A stretch of DNA of 40,722 bases from Mnemiopsis leidyi (taxonomy: Eukaryota; Ctenophora; Tentaculata; Lobata; Bolinopsidae), in NCBI GenBank assembly GCA_000226015.1, contig JH153812.1:215253-255974 (forward strand), written 5' to 3'. Of this stretch, positions 20,554 through 30,475 are shown piece after piece. Position numbers and translations under genes: made by a program. Below the pieces are notes generated by a model that was not told the DNA's origin, did no database searches, and saw nothing but the letters and a program-made list of their open reading frames with translations. Numbering within the stretch: the stretch's first letter is position 1; every line of letters begins with the position of its first letter.

Positions 20554-21025
20554 GGATCATAAAAGTCTGAATAATGCGTTTTTGTCAGAGCTAAATTGAT
20601 GTATTTTGTTTGAGATGAACAGTTTCGAAAGTGCAACAGCAAAAAAAGACGGCAAGAGTTCGGATATTGAATTGAAGACCGTTACCAAGATAATTTGCAG
20701 GCCAGTATACTGCTGGGCGGGATGATTAACATAACGATTTGCGATAAAGCTGGTCAGATTATTAATTTACTGGTCTTAGGGCTTGTTTATTTTGTTAAAC
20801 AAGTTTTTATCAGAGTACAATCTGCTGAAATCATCAGTAACCATAGGTCTCCTGTCATCAGTCATGAACCGACATATTTATCACCATTGCGGTCGATATA
20901 TTGTTTTGAGTTTCCAATGTACAAAGTGTAACTATGAGTATGTAGACTGTAAGTTAAAATGATTTAACTAAATTCATTCTCCCAACCTACTAGATTAAAG
21001 AATAAACCTTTGATTCATTCCTGAA
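20554..21025 (+). other. NEK9: 3' UTR of the NEK9-like gene with AATAAA
   Basis: AT-rich non-coding stretch after the stop. A canonical AATAAA lies at 21001-21006 and is followed by T/G-rich sequence, so the transcript probably ends near 21020-21040. The 78-codon open frame at 20695-20931 is UTR. Confidence 0.7.
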
Positions 21026-21837
21026 AATGTTGGTTTCTCTCAATTTTCTTCTGTGAATACTAAAGTATCAGACATCACCATTTGTGCTGTGGAAATCAGG
21101 CCATAATTGTTGATAATATAAACAATTTGTCAGCAGATCTTTCAGTTTCTCGTTTGTATTTATCGTTTATTAACCTGTAAATATTTGTAAAATATTGTTT
21201 AAACGAGTGAGATGAAGGATTTTTGTCAGTTACACGTGCTGTAACGATCATGAGGAAATTGAACTTTCATGGTGAAACTGAACAGATAATCATTCTATTT
21301 TTAGAATTAAAGGTTGAATTTGAAGATTATTTATAGTTCACCTTGAAACAAAGAAATTTATCGACTTCCTTAACCTCTTTGAGCTATAAAGTTCCGATTT
21401 CATAACTTTCATCCAAGTGATGGTTATTGGTTTTATGAACAGTTTATACTTGTAGTTCTGTATTTTAAACCTTCTGATGTAACAGATTTGGTTCCCAATC
21501 CCAGTTATAATCACAAGCTACTGTTCTTTAACTTTGTGAAAGGTAGCCTTACTGTTGGTCTCACAATTAAAGAGTTTTTGTAAATGATGGTTTACCTTTA
21601 AAACCGTTTAACGGTCTCAAGCAGATCACGACCGTATCAGTATTGTTTTTTTCTTTCACTTATGTTATCACAAAACAAAATTTTTATTTCCATTCCGGTA
21701 TCTTAATATGTTTTTCTTGTTAAAGTGTAAACTGTAAAAATATCATTTTTACAGTTTTACAGTTTTTCTTGTTAAAGTGTAAACTGTAAAAATATCATTG
21801 ATATCTTATTATTAGTGATATGTAACATATAATATAT
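21026..21837. other. Intergenic, with a 52-bp duplication
   Basis: AT-rich. TTTTTCTTGTTAAAGTGTAA, ACTGTAAAAATATCATT occurs twice, at 21711 and 21763. Nothing else seen. Confidence 0.7.
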
Positions 21838-21947
21838 AATAACTGATTTACCGGGCGTTGCGCGGCTCTTTCTAGTTCTACGTTTCCCTCCGTTCGCTAA
21901 TTGTTGCAAAGCAACAATAAGCCTGAGGTCCCCAGGCAATAACTGAT
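21838..21947. mobile_element. 100-bp insertion flanked by 10-bp direct repeats
   Basis: AATAACTGAT occurs at 21838-21847 and 21938-21947. Between them lies a GC-richer piece (ACCGGGCGTTGCGCGGCTCT onward) containing the perfect hairpin ATTGTTGC-AAA-GCAACAAT and AGGTCCCCAGG. It looks like a very short non-autonomous insertion with a target-site duplication; class unknown. Confidence 0.6.
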
Positions 21948-22044
21948 ATACTATAATGTAATGTAAATTGTAAATTGTCATTTTAAGTATGTACAATATT
22001 TTAGTACAAACAATTAAGTATAAATAGTTAAGTTAAGTATAAAT

Positions 22045-22200
22045 AGTTAAGGCAGCAGGGCTATGCTTGCTACACGTTGTATAGCCCTGCTGCCGCGAAG
22101 CGGCAGCCTCCGGCGCGCGCGAATTTTTTGTTTTTGAAAAATTTTTTTGAAAAGGGTCACAACGTGAGACAAGGCTATGCAACGTGTAGCAAGTCAATTC
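22045..22200. mobile_element. Inverted-repeat element fragment
   Basis: GGCAGCAGGGCTAT and ATAGCCCTGCTGCC form a perfect 14-bp hairpin (about 22052-22095), followed by GCCGC-GAA-GCGGC. CTTGCTACACGTTGTATAGCC near 22068 recurs inverted (GGCTATGCAACGTGTAGCAA G) near 22173. GC-rich against an AT-rich background. Probably a MITE-like or foldback element; ends not defined. Confidence 0.55.
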
Positions 22201-23348
22201 GCTTTAAAATCACGCGAATGTCAATGAGGCCGGTCGGACAAAGTTTTGTACAGCGCGCACCCTCCGACACATTTTACATTTTATTTTGTATTTGCTTAAC
22301 GAATAGCGTGTAGCGTTGGACAAAGTCATGCAAACCACGCACTGCGAAATTATACTGGTTTATCATTTATAGCAAAAATGAAGTAATAATACTAATAAAT
22401 CAATAATGTACCAGTATAACATTTGAGTATATGCTAAATGTAACTAGAAGTTTCCTGGTTAGTGGTTGGTGCGGCAGCTATAGTGTACAGTGTAGGAGCC
22501 GCGCAGAGTAAAGTTAAGCGCATGACAAGGCTCTTTCGACATATGTGCAATCGAGCGCTATGTTTTAATCTTGCGACAGTGTCTTCAGAATGATTTAAAA
22601 TTTGTTTGTGTCTCGTCCCTACCTTGTCTTAGTTTTGTAGATTCTGTTTGCCTGCTATAACGAGCACTCGTTACTTTCAGAATTTTGTTGACTTATCTCA
22701 CTGTTAATTGTGACAGATAATTGAAGACTTTAAATTTCAGCTTTTAACGGAATACAGAATCCTCGTTTTACTTACTGATCAGTCATCTTTGCACCGTATA
22801 TTGTGCTGATGTACACCTTCGCTCCTATTCAATAGTCACGACTTAGGTGCTATTCAAAAACTTCATAAAATCGACTCATGATGATCGATTCGAGGTGCTG
22901 TTGCATTATGCTGATTTCTCGCTTGTCAGTGGAATTTTTAATCTTCAAAGTCCAAATAATGCAGACAAATTTGGTGTCCAATCTATGTGCTGTAGACGGA
23001 CATTACAAATTGAGATGATAGCTCATCTATTAGTTTTATTTACTTCACAACATACACCTTTATGAAACCCAATCAGGAGCCTAAGCTGTTTCGTTTCTAT
23101 TCTGCAATATGTGAAATATTTTCGCGAATTCAAGAAAGGCCCTCCTGTTAAGCCTCGAAAAAACCATGAATGAGGGTTAAATGAGACTGGTCTCAGTAAA
23201 AAGATCTAGAATCTTCCAGGAGCTCCTTCAGTATAACTGCAAAAGCCTGGTGTAACAATGACAATTTCTCTTTTTTTTCGGCTGTTCATTATACTTTTCG
23301 TTTCTAGTCATTTTATTTGTTGATTTCCGACTCATGTTCACATTTTGT
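22201..23348. other. Intergenic, nothing recognised
   Basis: No convincing exon, RNA gene or repeat on either strand; short frames only. Confidence 0.6.
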
Positions 23349-24000
23349 AAAAGGCTGTGTACACTGCGTGAGGTTATGTTACGTCGAGTACTGGGTCAAG
23401 TTAGTCTACCCATTAGAAGCATGCAATTGTCACACGTGGTATCGCGAGAAATGGTCACGTGAGACTGCGATCCAGATGTGGCGAGATTGCTCATTTCTCC
23501 TCAAAATGTCATTTTTGCGGCCGCTTGGATAGTTTGTTTTAATGTTAGTTTCTAGTTCTATTGTGTGGATAATCGTTCTTAGTTACCCGACCTCAATGTG
23601 TACATAACAAGTAACAACTGTACTTATACTTGTAGTTATTGACATGAAAATAAAAAGAAACAGCTGTACTTGTAGTTATTGACGTGAAAATAACAAGTAA
23701 CAACTGTACTTGTAGTTTATTCTGTGAAGCCAGAACTCGTAACCTTTTTGTCTCTACCCACACATCTCCAGATTGTACATTCCATTTTCTTACACGTAAT
23801 CCCGTAATTAGCACATTCCATTCATTCTGTGGAGCCAGAACTCGTAACCTTTTTGTCTCTACCCACACATCTCCAGATTGTACATTCCATTTTCTTACAC
23901 GTAAACCCGTAATTAGCACATTCCATTCATTCTGTGAAGCCACCTCTTCACTCGTCTCAGTCCACTTTTTAATGCTCACTAGATATTGTTACATCTACTC
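23349..24000. repeat. Direct repeat copy A (652 bp)
   Basis: Starts AAAAGGCTGTGTACACTGCG, ends AGATATTGTTACATCTACTC. Nearly the same sequence recurs at 24150-24730. Copy A carries a 105-bp internal duplication (23719-23928; unit ATTCTGTGAAGCCAGAACTC onward). Its open frame is broken by TGA where copy B has TGC. Confidence 0.9.
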
Positions 24001-24149
24001 ATGTCCCAGAATCTCTAGGACAGCTGATTTTCATTGTATGCTTAGTTGTAATTTATCTTCACCTTTTTCACTTTATTCTACCTTTTTTAGTTTGTTCAAC
24101 CGGGAAAATGTGTGATCTAATGTTGTCTAATTTTACTTCTCTGATCGGT

Positions 24150-24730
24150 AAAAGGCTGTGTACACTGCGTGAGGTTGTGTTACGTCGAGTACTGGGTCAA
24201 GTTAGTCTACCCATAAGAAGCACGCAATTTTCATACGTGGTATCACGAGATATGGTCACGTGCGACTGCGATGCAGATGTGGCGAGATTGCTCATTTCTC
24301 CTCAAAATGTCATTTTTGCGGCCGCTTGGATAGTTTGTTTTAATGTTAGTTCCTAATATTGTGTCGATAATCGTACTTAGTTACCCGACCTCAATGTGTA
24401 GATAACAAGTAACAACTGTACTTATACTTGTAGTTATTCACGTGAAAATAACAAGTAACAGCTTTACTTGTAGTTATCGACGTGAAAATAACAAGTAACA
24501 AATGTACTTGTAGTTATTGACGTGAAAATGATAAGTAACAACTGTACTTACGTGGCCCTCCAGTTCTTTGTTGTAACTTGTCACCTTTTTGTCTCTACTC
24601 GCACATCTCCAGATTGTACATTCCTTACACGTAAACCCGTAATTAGCACATTCCATTCACTCTGTGAAGCCACCTCTTTACTCGTCTCAGTGCCCTTTTT
24701 AATGCTCACTGGATATTGTTACATCTACTC
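24150..24730. repeat. Direct repeat copy B (581 bp)
   Basis: Second copy, separated from A by 149 bp. It holds an 82-codon frame at 24108-24356 (VLRRVLGQVSLPIRS, DADVARLLISPQNVIFAAAW) that is not alignable to anything I know. The block ACAAGTAACAACTGTACTTG with GTAGTTATTGACGTGAAAAT is repeated in tandem in both copies. Confidence 0.9.
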
Positions 24731-24839
24731 CTGCACGAGTGGGTGTTAATTGTTAAGTCCGATCTGAAACCTGCCAATTTGCGTATGGTATCTAGACTTT
24801 TCTCATCATACTTTTCAAGTCGTTTGATTTGTTTATGAA

Positions 24840-25135
24840 CGACTCATTTTGAAATTTTTTCTGATATTTTTAATTGCATTGCAAATGAAATCGTCTTTAA
24901 ACTGCTCAAGTTTGATGCCATTTTTCTGTTCAGTTTGCTGTTATTATCCACGACTCATTCTCTATTTGTCTTGGTATTTTCAGTTGCATTGTAAACGAAA
25001 TCGTCTTTGAACTGCTCAAGTTTGATACCATTTTTCTGTTCAGTTTGCTGTTATTATCCACGACTCATTCTAATTTTTCTTAGTATTTTTAGTTGCATTG
25101 TGAATAAAATCGTCTTTGAACTGCTAAAATTTGTC
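24840..25135. repeat. 110-bp tandem repeat, 2.5 copies
   Basis: TTGCATTG anchors at 24874, 24984 and 25093; unit includes AAATCGTCTTTGAACTGCTC, AAGTTTGATACCATTTTTCT and TTATTATCCACGACTCATTC. Confidence 0.9.
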
Positions 25136-25894
25136 GTTTGCTGTGATAAGGTTTGTGATATTCTCAAGTTGTCTCATATTTTAGTCAAATATTTTTCTGG
25201 GAGAATATTTTCGACATTCACCCTTTGATATAGGTTCGGATAAACACATTTCGATCGCTTAAACTCTCAATTCATATTTTCTCCTCGATCCATAAATCCG
25301 TTTACCGCAATAGTTGTTACCCACTTACAATTGTTTCGTACTGTTCGTTGAGTATGTTACTTGTCACCAATAACAGTTCGTTAGCAGTCTCACGTGACAC
25401 CTGCAGTGCCTCGTGGACATGACGCTCTGTAACGTGATCTATATACCTTACTCTATTAGCACTCCTCCTCCTCCTGCCACCACGTGACTTGGGTCACGTG
25501 GGTAGCCATATATGGAATAATATCCCGTGATACCCGCTGATAACGTCTTCTCCAGGCGCTGCAGAAGAGAATGTTTATTATTTAATCCTCCCTCTATCGG
25601 CCGGACCTGTTCTCGGGTTCTACTACGAGCCTGCAAGCGTCTGCTTACATTTGCAGTGTTTTTATCCTTTTAATTCTACTGCAGTTCGGATAAACACAGT
25701 CACTACATTTCACTGCAGTTCGGATAAACACAGTCACTACATTGTGATCTTATTCAGTACCTGGAAGTCTGGCTTCCAGAAATATGCTGTATGCTCCCGT
25801 CGTCTTATTTAGTCCCAAAACAGAGTGGTTCATGAAGAGAGATATTAGATGTGATCTTTATTTTTAGTTTCATCCTCCTTTTCATCCATATTTT
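25136..25894. other. Intergenic with 34-bp duplication and CACGTG palindrome
   Basis: GTTCGGATAAACACA occurs at 25233 and, inside a 34-bp tandem duplication, at about 25683 and 25717. CCACGTGACTTGGGTCACGT GG at about 25479 is a near-perfect palindrome with two E-box (CACGTG) cores. A minus frame at 25448-25636 is not recognisable. Confidence 0.6.
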
Positions 25895-26388
25895 GGCATA
25901 TGTATCATGTACACCGAGGTGTACTTATGAAAATACTCTTGGCGTATGGAATACCTCAGAATATCGTCAAGCTCATAGAAGCCATGTATAAAGACACCTT
26001 GGCTAGGGTTATCACAGAGGATGGTCTAACAGAAGCCTTTTATATCCTGGCAGGAGTAATGCAGGGAGACACTCTGGCACCTTATCTCTTTGTCATTGCC
26101 ATCGATTATGTGATGACCACTGCTCTCGTGGGTAAAGATCTGGGGTTCACTGTCCACCCTAGAAGGAGTAGGAGACACCCAGCCATCAAGGTAACAGACG
26201 TTGACTTTGCAGACGATCTAGCTCTGACCACTGACACTGCTGCAGAAGCACAAGACCTGCTTCACAGTGTCGAGCTTGCTGCAAATTCAATTGGACTGCA
26301 CCTCNNNNNNNNNNNNNNCGAATAATTCTGCGATCAACAAGTTTACAAACCTTAATTACCTAGGAATTACCTTTTCGATTAATAGTTG
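25895..26388 (+). pseudogene. Reverse-transcriptase fragment of a second non-LTR retrotransposon
   Basis: Encodes VHRGVLMKILLAYGIPQNIV, then GVMQGDTLAPYLFVIAIDYV (RT motif B region), PRRSRRHPAIKVTDVDFADD LAL (the catalytic FADD box, motif C) and LHSVELAANSIGLHL. After a 14-base N gap a different frame continues with INKFTNLNYLGITF (motif E region) and stops near 26388. The N-terminal RT motifs and the endonuclease are missing: the upstream sequence stops matching at about 25895. It is on the plus strand, opposite to the LINE at the left edge, and the two fragments do not overlap, so whether they are the same family is open. Confidence 0.9.
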
Positions 26389-26394
26389 ATATTG

Positions 26395-26690
26395 GCGTTC
26401 GAGGGGCACTAGGGTCCCACTACGGGTGCAAAATGGCCCGGCAATAGGGTCCCATTAGAGTACCATTAAGGTCCCGTTAGGGTCCCATTAGAGTACCATT
26501 AGGGGTGCAAAATGCCATGATGAGACATTGGGCCAATTTGGGCCAGCTTGGCCACGATTGGGCCATGGCGCCCGGGTCCCATTAGGGGTGCACTTTTGGG
26601 CGATAGAGTACCGTTAAGGTCCCATTAAGGTCCCACTAGGGTCCCATTAGGGGTGCACTTTTGGGCGTTAGGGTCCCATTAGAGGTGCAT
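26395..26690. repeat. Irregular GGGTCCCATTAG / GGGGTGCA array
   Basis: Repeated short words GGGTCCCATTAG, AGAGTACCATTAAGGTCCC and GGGGTGCAMWTTTGGGC in irregular order, much GC-richer than the surroundings, directly after the RT fragment. Confidence 0.85.
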
Positions 26691-27863
26691 CGGTATTCTT
26701 TCATACGACCTTTTATACGCCTCATTGTGTTTCGTTAGTGTAGTCAGCAATTCAGAGTCCTCGAAAAATTCTAGGTCAAAATATCGGTGATGGCGTCATA
26801 AAATTAAGTTTTTATATGGACGCACACACGAGTCTGTCTAATTTTTACTTTAGCCCAAAATTTTAAAAGGTGTCACTAAATGTCACTTAGAGGATCTTGT
26901 TTGTTAAGTTGGCTTTAAGACTATCAAATTAGGAATCCTCGTAAAACTTTAGATCTAAATGTCAGTGATGACGTCATCAAATCAAGTTTTTATATGGACA
27001 CACAAACGAGTCTCTATACTATTAGATAAGGTGATGCCTTGAACTTAATCTCCAAAAATGTGCAATAAGAATCGATCAAATAATGAAAAATAGGCTTCAT
27101 TGTTTACAAAAAAAATTACCTTCAATCTGTATATATATGGACATTGCGGGTTAATTGTATGAAAAGAGGGCTGGCAAGAAGTCACAGGTGCAAACTTTAA
27201 AGTGTCATTACTTTTAAGATGAACAATATTTTTTGATGAGGTTCAAACCTACTTGTAAGTAATTTTAGGAGAATTTGTCCCTCAAGGGGGCTCGGGTGCT
27301 TGCCAGCACCCAAATGAGCCCTGATGTAAGATGGTGATACTGCATCCACATCCCAGATACACTTTACACACATTTCTTTAAGCCTAACGGGTTACCGAGT
27401 GGTGTTTGTCAATCATGTAATTGTATTTATATTCTTCAGGTAAATGCCTTGTTCAAGAAGATCATTGCGTAGACTGATGTAGCCTGATTTGATAAAGGAT
27501 AACCATGAACTCTCATTTATCTCCAGAAGGATATTTGCTTAATTCTCTTGGATGTGTCCCTTAGCTGCTAGCTTTGCCAGTTTACATTGTTTACTGCAAA
27601 TTGTTATTTGTAACCCTTGGAACAATCATGAATATTAACTTATTAAACTGAATTGTGCATCACTGTGATAGTTTATTATAATATGTAAGCGTTTGATAGA
27701 AACTTGGAATTTACTTGATCTAATATTTAACATAACTTCTGTAAGTTATGTTTCGATATGCATGTATTTTACCTTAATTTTATATCATTTATACTCACTC
27801 TTGTCATTGTACATTTTATTGTTAAAATTCGGAGACTAACGTTTAGACATTTAGAAAGCAAGC
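26691..27863. other. Intergenic with a repeat pair and a strong hairpin
   Basis: TCGAAAAATTCTAGGTCAAA to GACGCACACACGAGTCT (about 26760-26835) recurs diverged at 26937-27014. A stem-loop at 27288-27321 pairs GGGCTC with GAGCCC and GGGTGCT with AGCACCC around TGCC. Upstream flank of the next gene; no promoter motif recognised. Confidence 0.65.
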
Positions 27864-27908
27864 ATGAGTGTCGATGTTCGAGAGGTGGCGCAGAATAGTT
27901 CTCAAGAG
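27864..27908 (+). CDS. Unknown gene cluster, exon 1 (start codon)
   Basis: ATG at 27864 in a fair context (purine at -3), encoding MSVDVREVAQNSSQE and ending at GAG|GTAACT in phase 0. Chosen because it joins in phase to the next good exon and both look coding. No homolog recognised. Confidence 0.6.
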
Positions 27909-28163
27909 GTAACTATATATTATATACTAACATTCTTCGTACAAATGTACTTTTTACTTTTTGTACATAGCTTGATAGCAGCAAACAGATATGTATGCAA
28001 GTATTAAATTGTGAATAAGAGGCCAATCAAATGGCAAATTTAGTAACGAATCAGCCTGATAGCTTATAATTATACTGTTCAGTCATTATACTAGTCGTTT
28101 ATGAAAATTTGACTTAATTGTGTTGCTATTCGATAGTGATAGACTCTCTAACTCTATTTTCAG

Positions 28164-28356
28164 CTGAAAGAACTGCAGACTATACTTACAGATTTTGGAA
28201 AGCCGGCCATGATACAATGGCTTCAGAACGATACAATGGCAACAGAATCTGAGCACAGCCAAGTGTCGACCCCGCCAAAAGCTGCCATGCTGGCAAAACT
28301 GCAGAAACCGGAGAAGAACGACACAAATTGGGTACTAAATCGTTTTGGACGGTTTG
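28164..28356 (+). CDS. Unknown gene cluster, exon 2
   Basis: After CTCTATTTTCAG, phase 0 in. Encodes LKELQTILTDFGKPAMIQWL, then a polar stretch with HSQVSTPPKAAMLAKLQ and KPEKNDTNW. The donor is uncertain. TGG|GTACTA at 28331 is phase 0; TTTG|GTACTC at 28356 is phase 1 and is the one that fits the phase of all downstream first exons. The segment LTDFGKPAMIQWL resembles a module repeated in later exons. A predicted helical, soluble protein; function unknown. Confidence 0.6.
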
Positions 28357-28639
28357 GTACTCAGTGCTTTTTGAAGGGCTTTACCTTAAACTGGATACTG
28401 AAGAGACTGATCATGTTATTAGCTTAGACTTCTAGTAGGCATAGGATTGAAATTTCAGACTATTTGTATCGAATACCCATCAAAGTTCTTACTAAATATA
28501 AAGGAGCGATCTGGAGTAGAAAATATTCAGAAGTCAGAACTCGACTGTAATTTATTACTAGTGATATTCACTGCCGAACCATTACATTGCATTAGTGTTT
28601 AAGGTAAGAGAGAAGTACGTGTACTGTACAGGCTGCTGA

Positions 28640-28800
28640 AAAGTAAGCACACAGCAGAGATAATCATTAGCAGAGATAATCATTAGCAGAGATAATCATT
28701 AGCAGAGAGTCAGCACATTGCTCAGATTTGTAAAATCAGTGAAATCAGTGATCAGTGAAATCAGTGAAATCAGTGAAATCAGTAAAATCAGACACATAAT
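28640..28800. repeat. AGCAGAGATAATCATT and GTGAAATCA short tandem repeats
   Basis: Four 16-bp AGCAGAGATAATCATT units (about 28651-28707), followed by GTGAAATCA units, in the intron after exon 2. Confidence 0.9.
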
Positions 28801-29395
28801 AAAGCTAAAGGGTCCAAAATTTTAGGCTTACCTAAAGGGGTTAAATTGCAGAAATAAAGCATAGAAATTATGTTTTATTTTTTGTTAACAGTAAGCAAAT
28901 CCTCCTTACATAAACAATTTCAGATGTTTTAAAAGTTGTAACTTGATTATCTAGGACTAAAATTGGCGTAAATTTGTGGTTTTGATTTTGCAGATTATAT
29001 TTCATAAGAACATACCGTGCGATAATTTATTTTGTAAGGCATTGTAGAGTGCATTCTTTCACGATTTTTAATTTATCAGATAGCTTTTCATAAGGCTTAT
29101 TTCAGACAGATTAAAGCCACTATAGTGGTAGAATTGGTTTTATGTTTGCTCGTTAGGTGAATTTTCATTCTATTTTTAAAACATTCGTTGGTATTTTCTT
29201 TTAAACAATTTTTTATGCAATCTAATGCGCTTTATTGAAAATTGTCCTGGACAAATGTTATTAAGTTGAGTTTTTATTTCAAGCCAAGCAATTTTTATAT
29301 ACTGCATATACTGTTTGATATTTTTAAGATAATAAGATGCAATGTTAATTGTTACATACAATGTACACTCTCACTAACAGATAAATATCCTATAG

Positions 29396-29769
29396 GGCAG
29401 GTCATGATAAGTCGCGAGCAGGTGGCACTAGTATACAACTACGCGCAGGAACAAGCTCTTCTCCAGGAACAACTGAAAGACCTTGGTAACGAAGCGTTAC
29501 TCAGACGTCTCGATGTGCCTGACAGAACAGCAGCTCAGTCGAGCATGAGATCGTGGTTAACACGGAGAAGAAGGGAACATCCTTTAACTCCAGTAGACAG
29601 CAATCCCATCTTGTCTTCAGAGGGACAGGATGTACAAACACATCCTGCTGCAGTGTTGCAACCAGATCCCAGAGTGTTACAACCAGCACCTGGAACTACT
29701 AGTGTGCCTGATTCCGACTATCAAGCAGAGGACATGCCCTCCCTGGGTCGACATAATGGAACTGAAAGT
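29396..29769 (+). CDS. Unknown gene cluster, cassette 1 domain exon
   Basis: After ATCCTATAG; the first two bases complete a glycine codon (phase 1 in), ends phase 0 at AGT|GTATGT. Encodes MISREQVALVYNYAQEQALL, QEQLKDLGNEALLRRLDVP and MRSWLTRRRREHPLTPVD, then a Pro/Gln/Asp-rich part (VLQPDPRVLQPAPGTTSVPD). The folded part is about 60 residues, helical, with a final W-L-x-R-R-R-R helix. This recalls a helix-turn-helix or homeodomain recognition helix, but the homeodomain Asn is absent. The frame upstream of 29396 is intron. The exon has a clear paralog at 32671-33038, which supports it as real. Confidence 0.78.
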
Positions 29770-29995
29770 GTATGTATATTAGAAATGGGTTATATCAATG
29801 TTGGATATACATATTGTATTCAACTGTTGGCTTGATAATTTATCAGATGTAAAATTTTCAATATTTTTTAAAAAGTTTCGCAGACAAATCATCTGATAAC
29901 ACTTAGCCGAATTTTAGTCATTCTTATGATTTGGACTCGTAAACTGTTATACGCGCCTATACTATGAGTTCGAATTCATTAATTTCCGTTTTCAG

Positions 29996-30169
29996 ATTGT
30001 TGAGAATAGAGCTAACATCAACGAGGAGATCAGCCTGAGAACACGTGTGGTGGTATCAGAGTTGGAACCCGACCATGACCCGATTGTCATGGAAAACTCC
30101 TACCTCGATATTGCAGACTTGAATTCTTTACCGTCATATACATCGCGGTACTCATCGTCGGCAAACTAG
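29996..30169 (+). CDS. Unknown gene cluster, cassette 1 terminal exon
   Basis: After TTCCGTTTTCAG, phase 0. Encodes IVENRANINEEISLRTRVVV, SELEPDHDPIVMENSYLDIA, DLNSLPSYTSRYSSSAN and TAG (30167-30169): an acidic C-terminal tail. Its counterpart in the second cassette ends in ADVNPLPPGISHEPSSPFN. Most of this exon is the first unit of a three-copy 145-bp tandem repeat. Confidence 0.78.
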   Translation: MVENRANINEEISLRTRVVVSELEPDHDPIVMENSYLDIADLNSLPSYTSRYSSSAN

Positions 30170-30475
30170 GAACTCTGTAAATGTTACACGTGTGGTGGTA
30201 TCAGAGTTGGAACCCGACCATGACCCGATTGTCATGGAAAACTCCTACCTCGATATTGCAGACTTGAATTCTTTACCGTCATATACATCGCGGTACTCAT
30301 CGTCGGCAAACTAGGAACTCTGTAAACGTTACACGTGTGGTGGTATCAGAGTTGGAACCCGACCATGACCCGATTGTCATGGAAAACTCCTACCTCGATA
30401 TTGCAGACTTGAATTCTTTACCGTCAGATACATCGCAGGATTCATCGTCGGCAAACTGAAAACTCTGTAGCTCTG
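30041..30475. repeat. 145-bp tandem triplication of the cassette 1 terminal exon
   Basis: ACACGTGTGGTGGTATCAGA starts units at 30041, 30186 and 30331, exactly 145 bp apart. Copies 1 and 2 differ by about one base. Copy 3 differs at the end (TCAGATACATCGCAGGATTC, stop TGA). Units 2 and 3 lack an acceptor and fall in the 3' UTR. Confidence 0.96.

Noticed and set aside
29242..29395. N-terminal extension of the cassette 1 exon
   Set aside because: Lies upstream of a good acceptor; the paralogous exon at 32671 has no similarity in this part.
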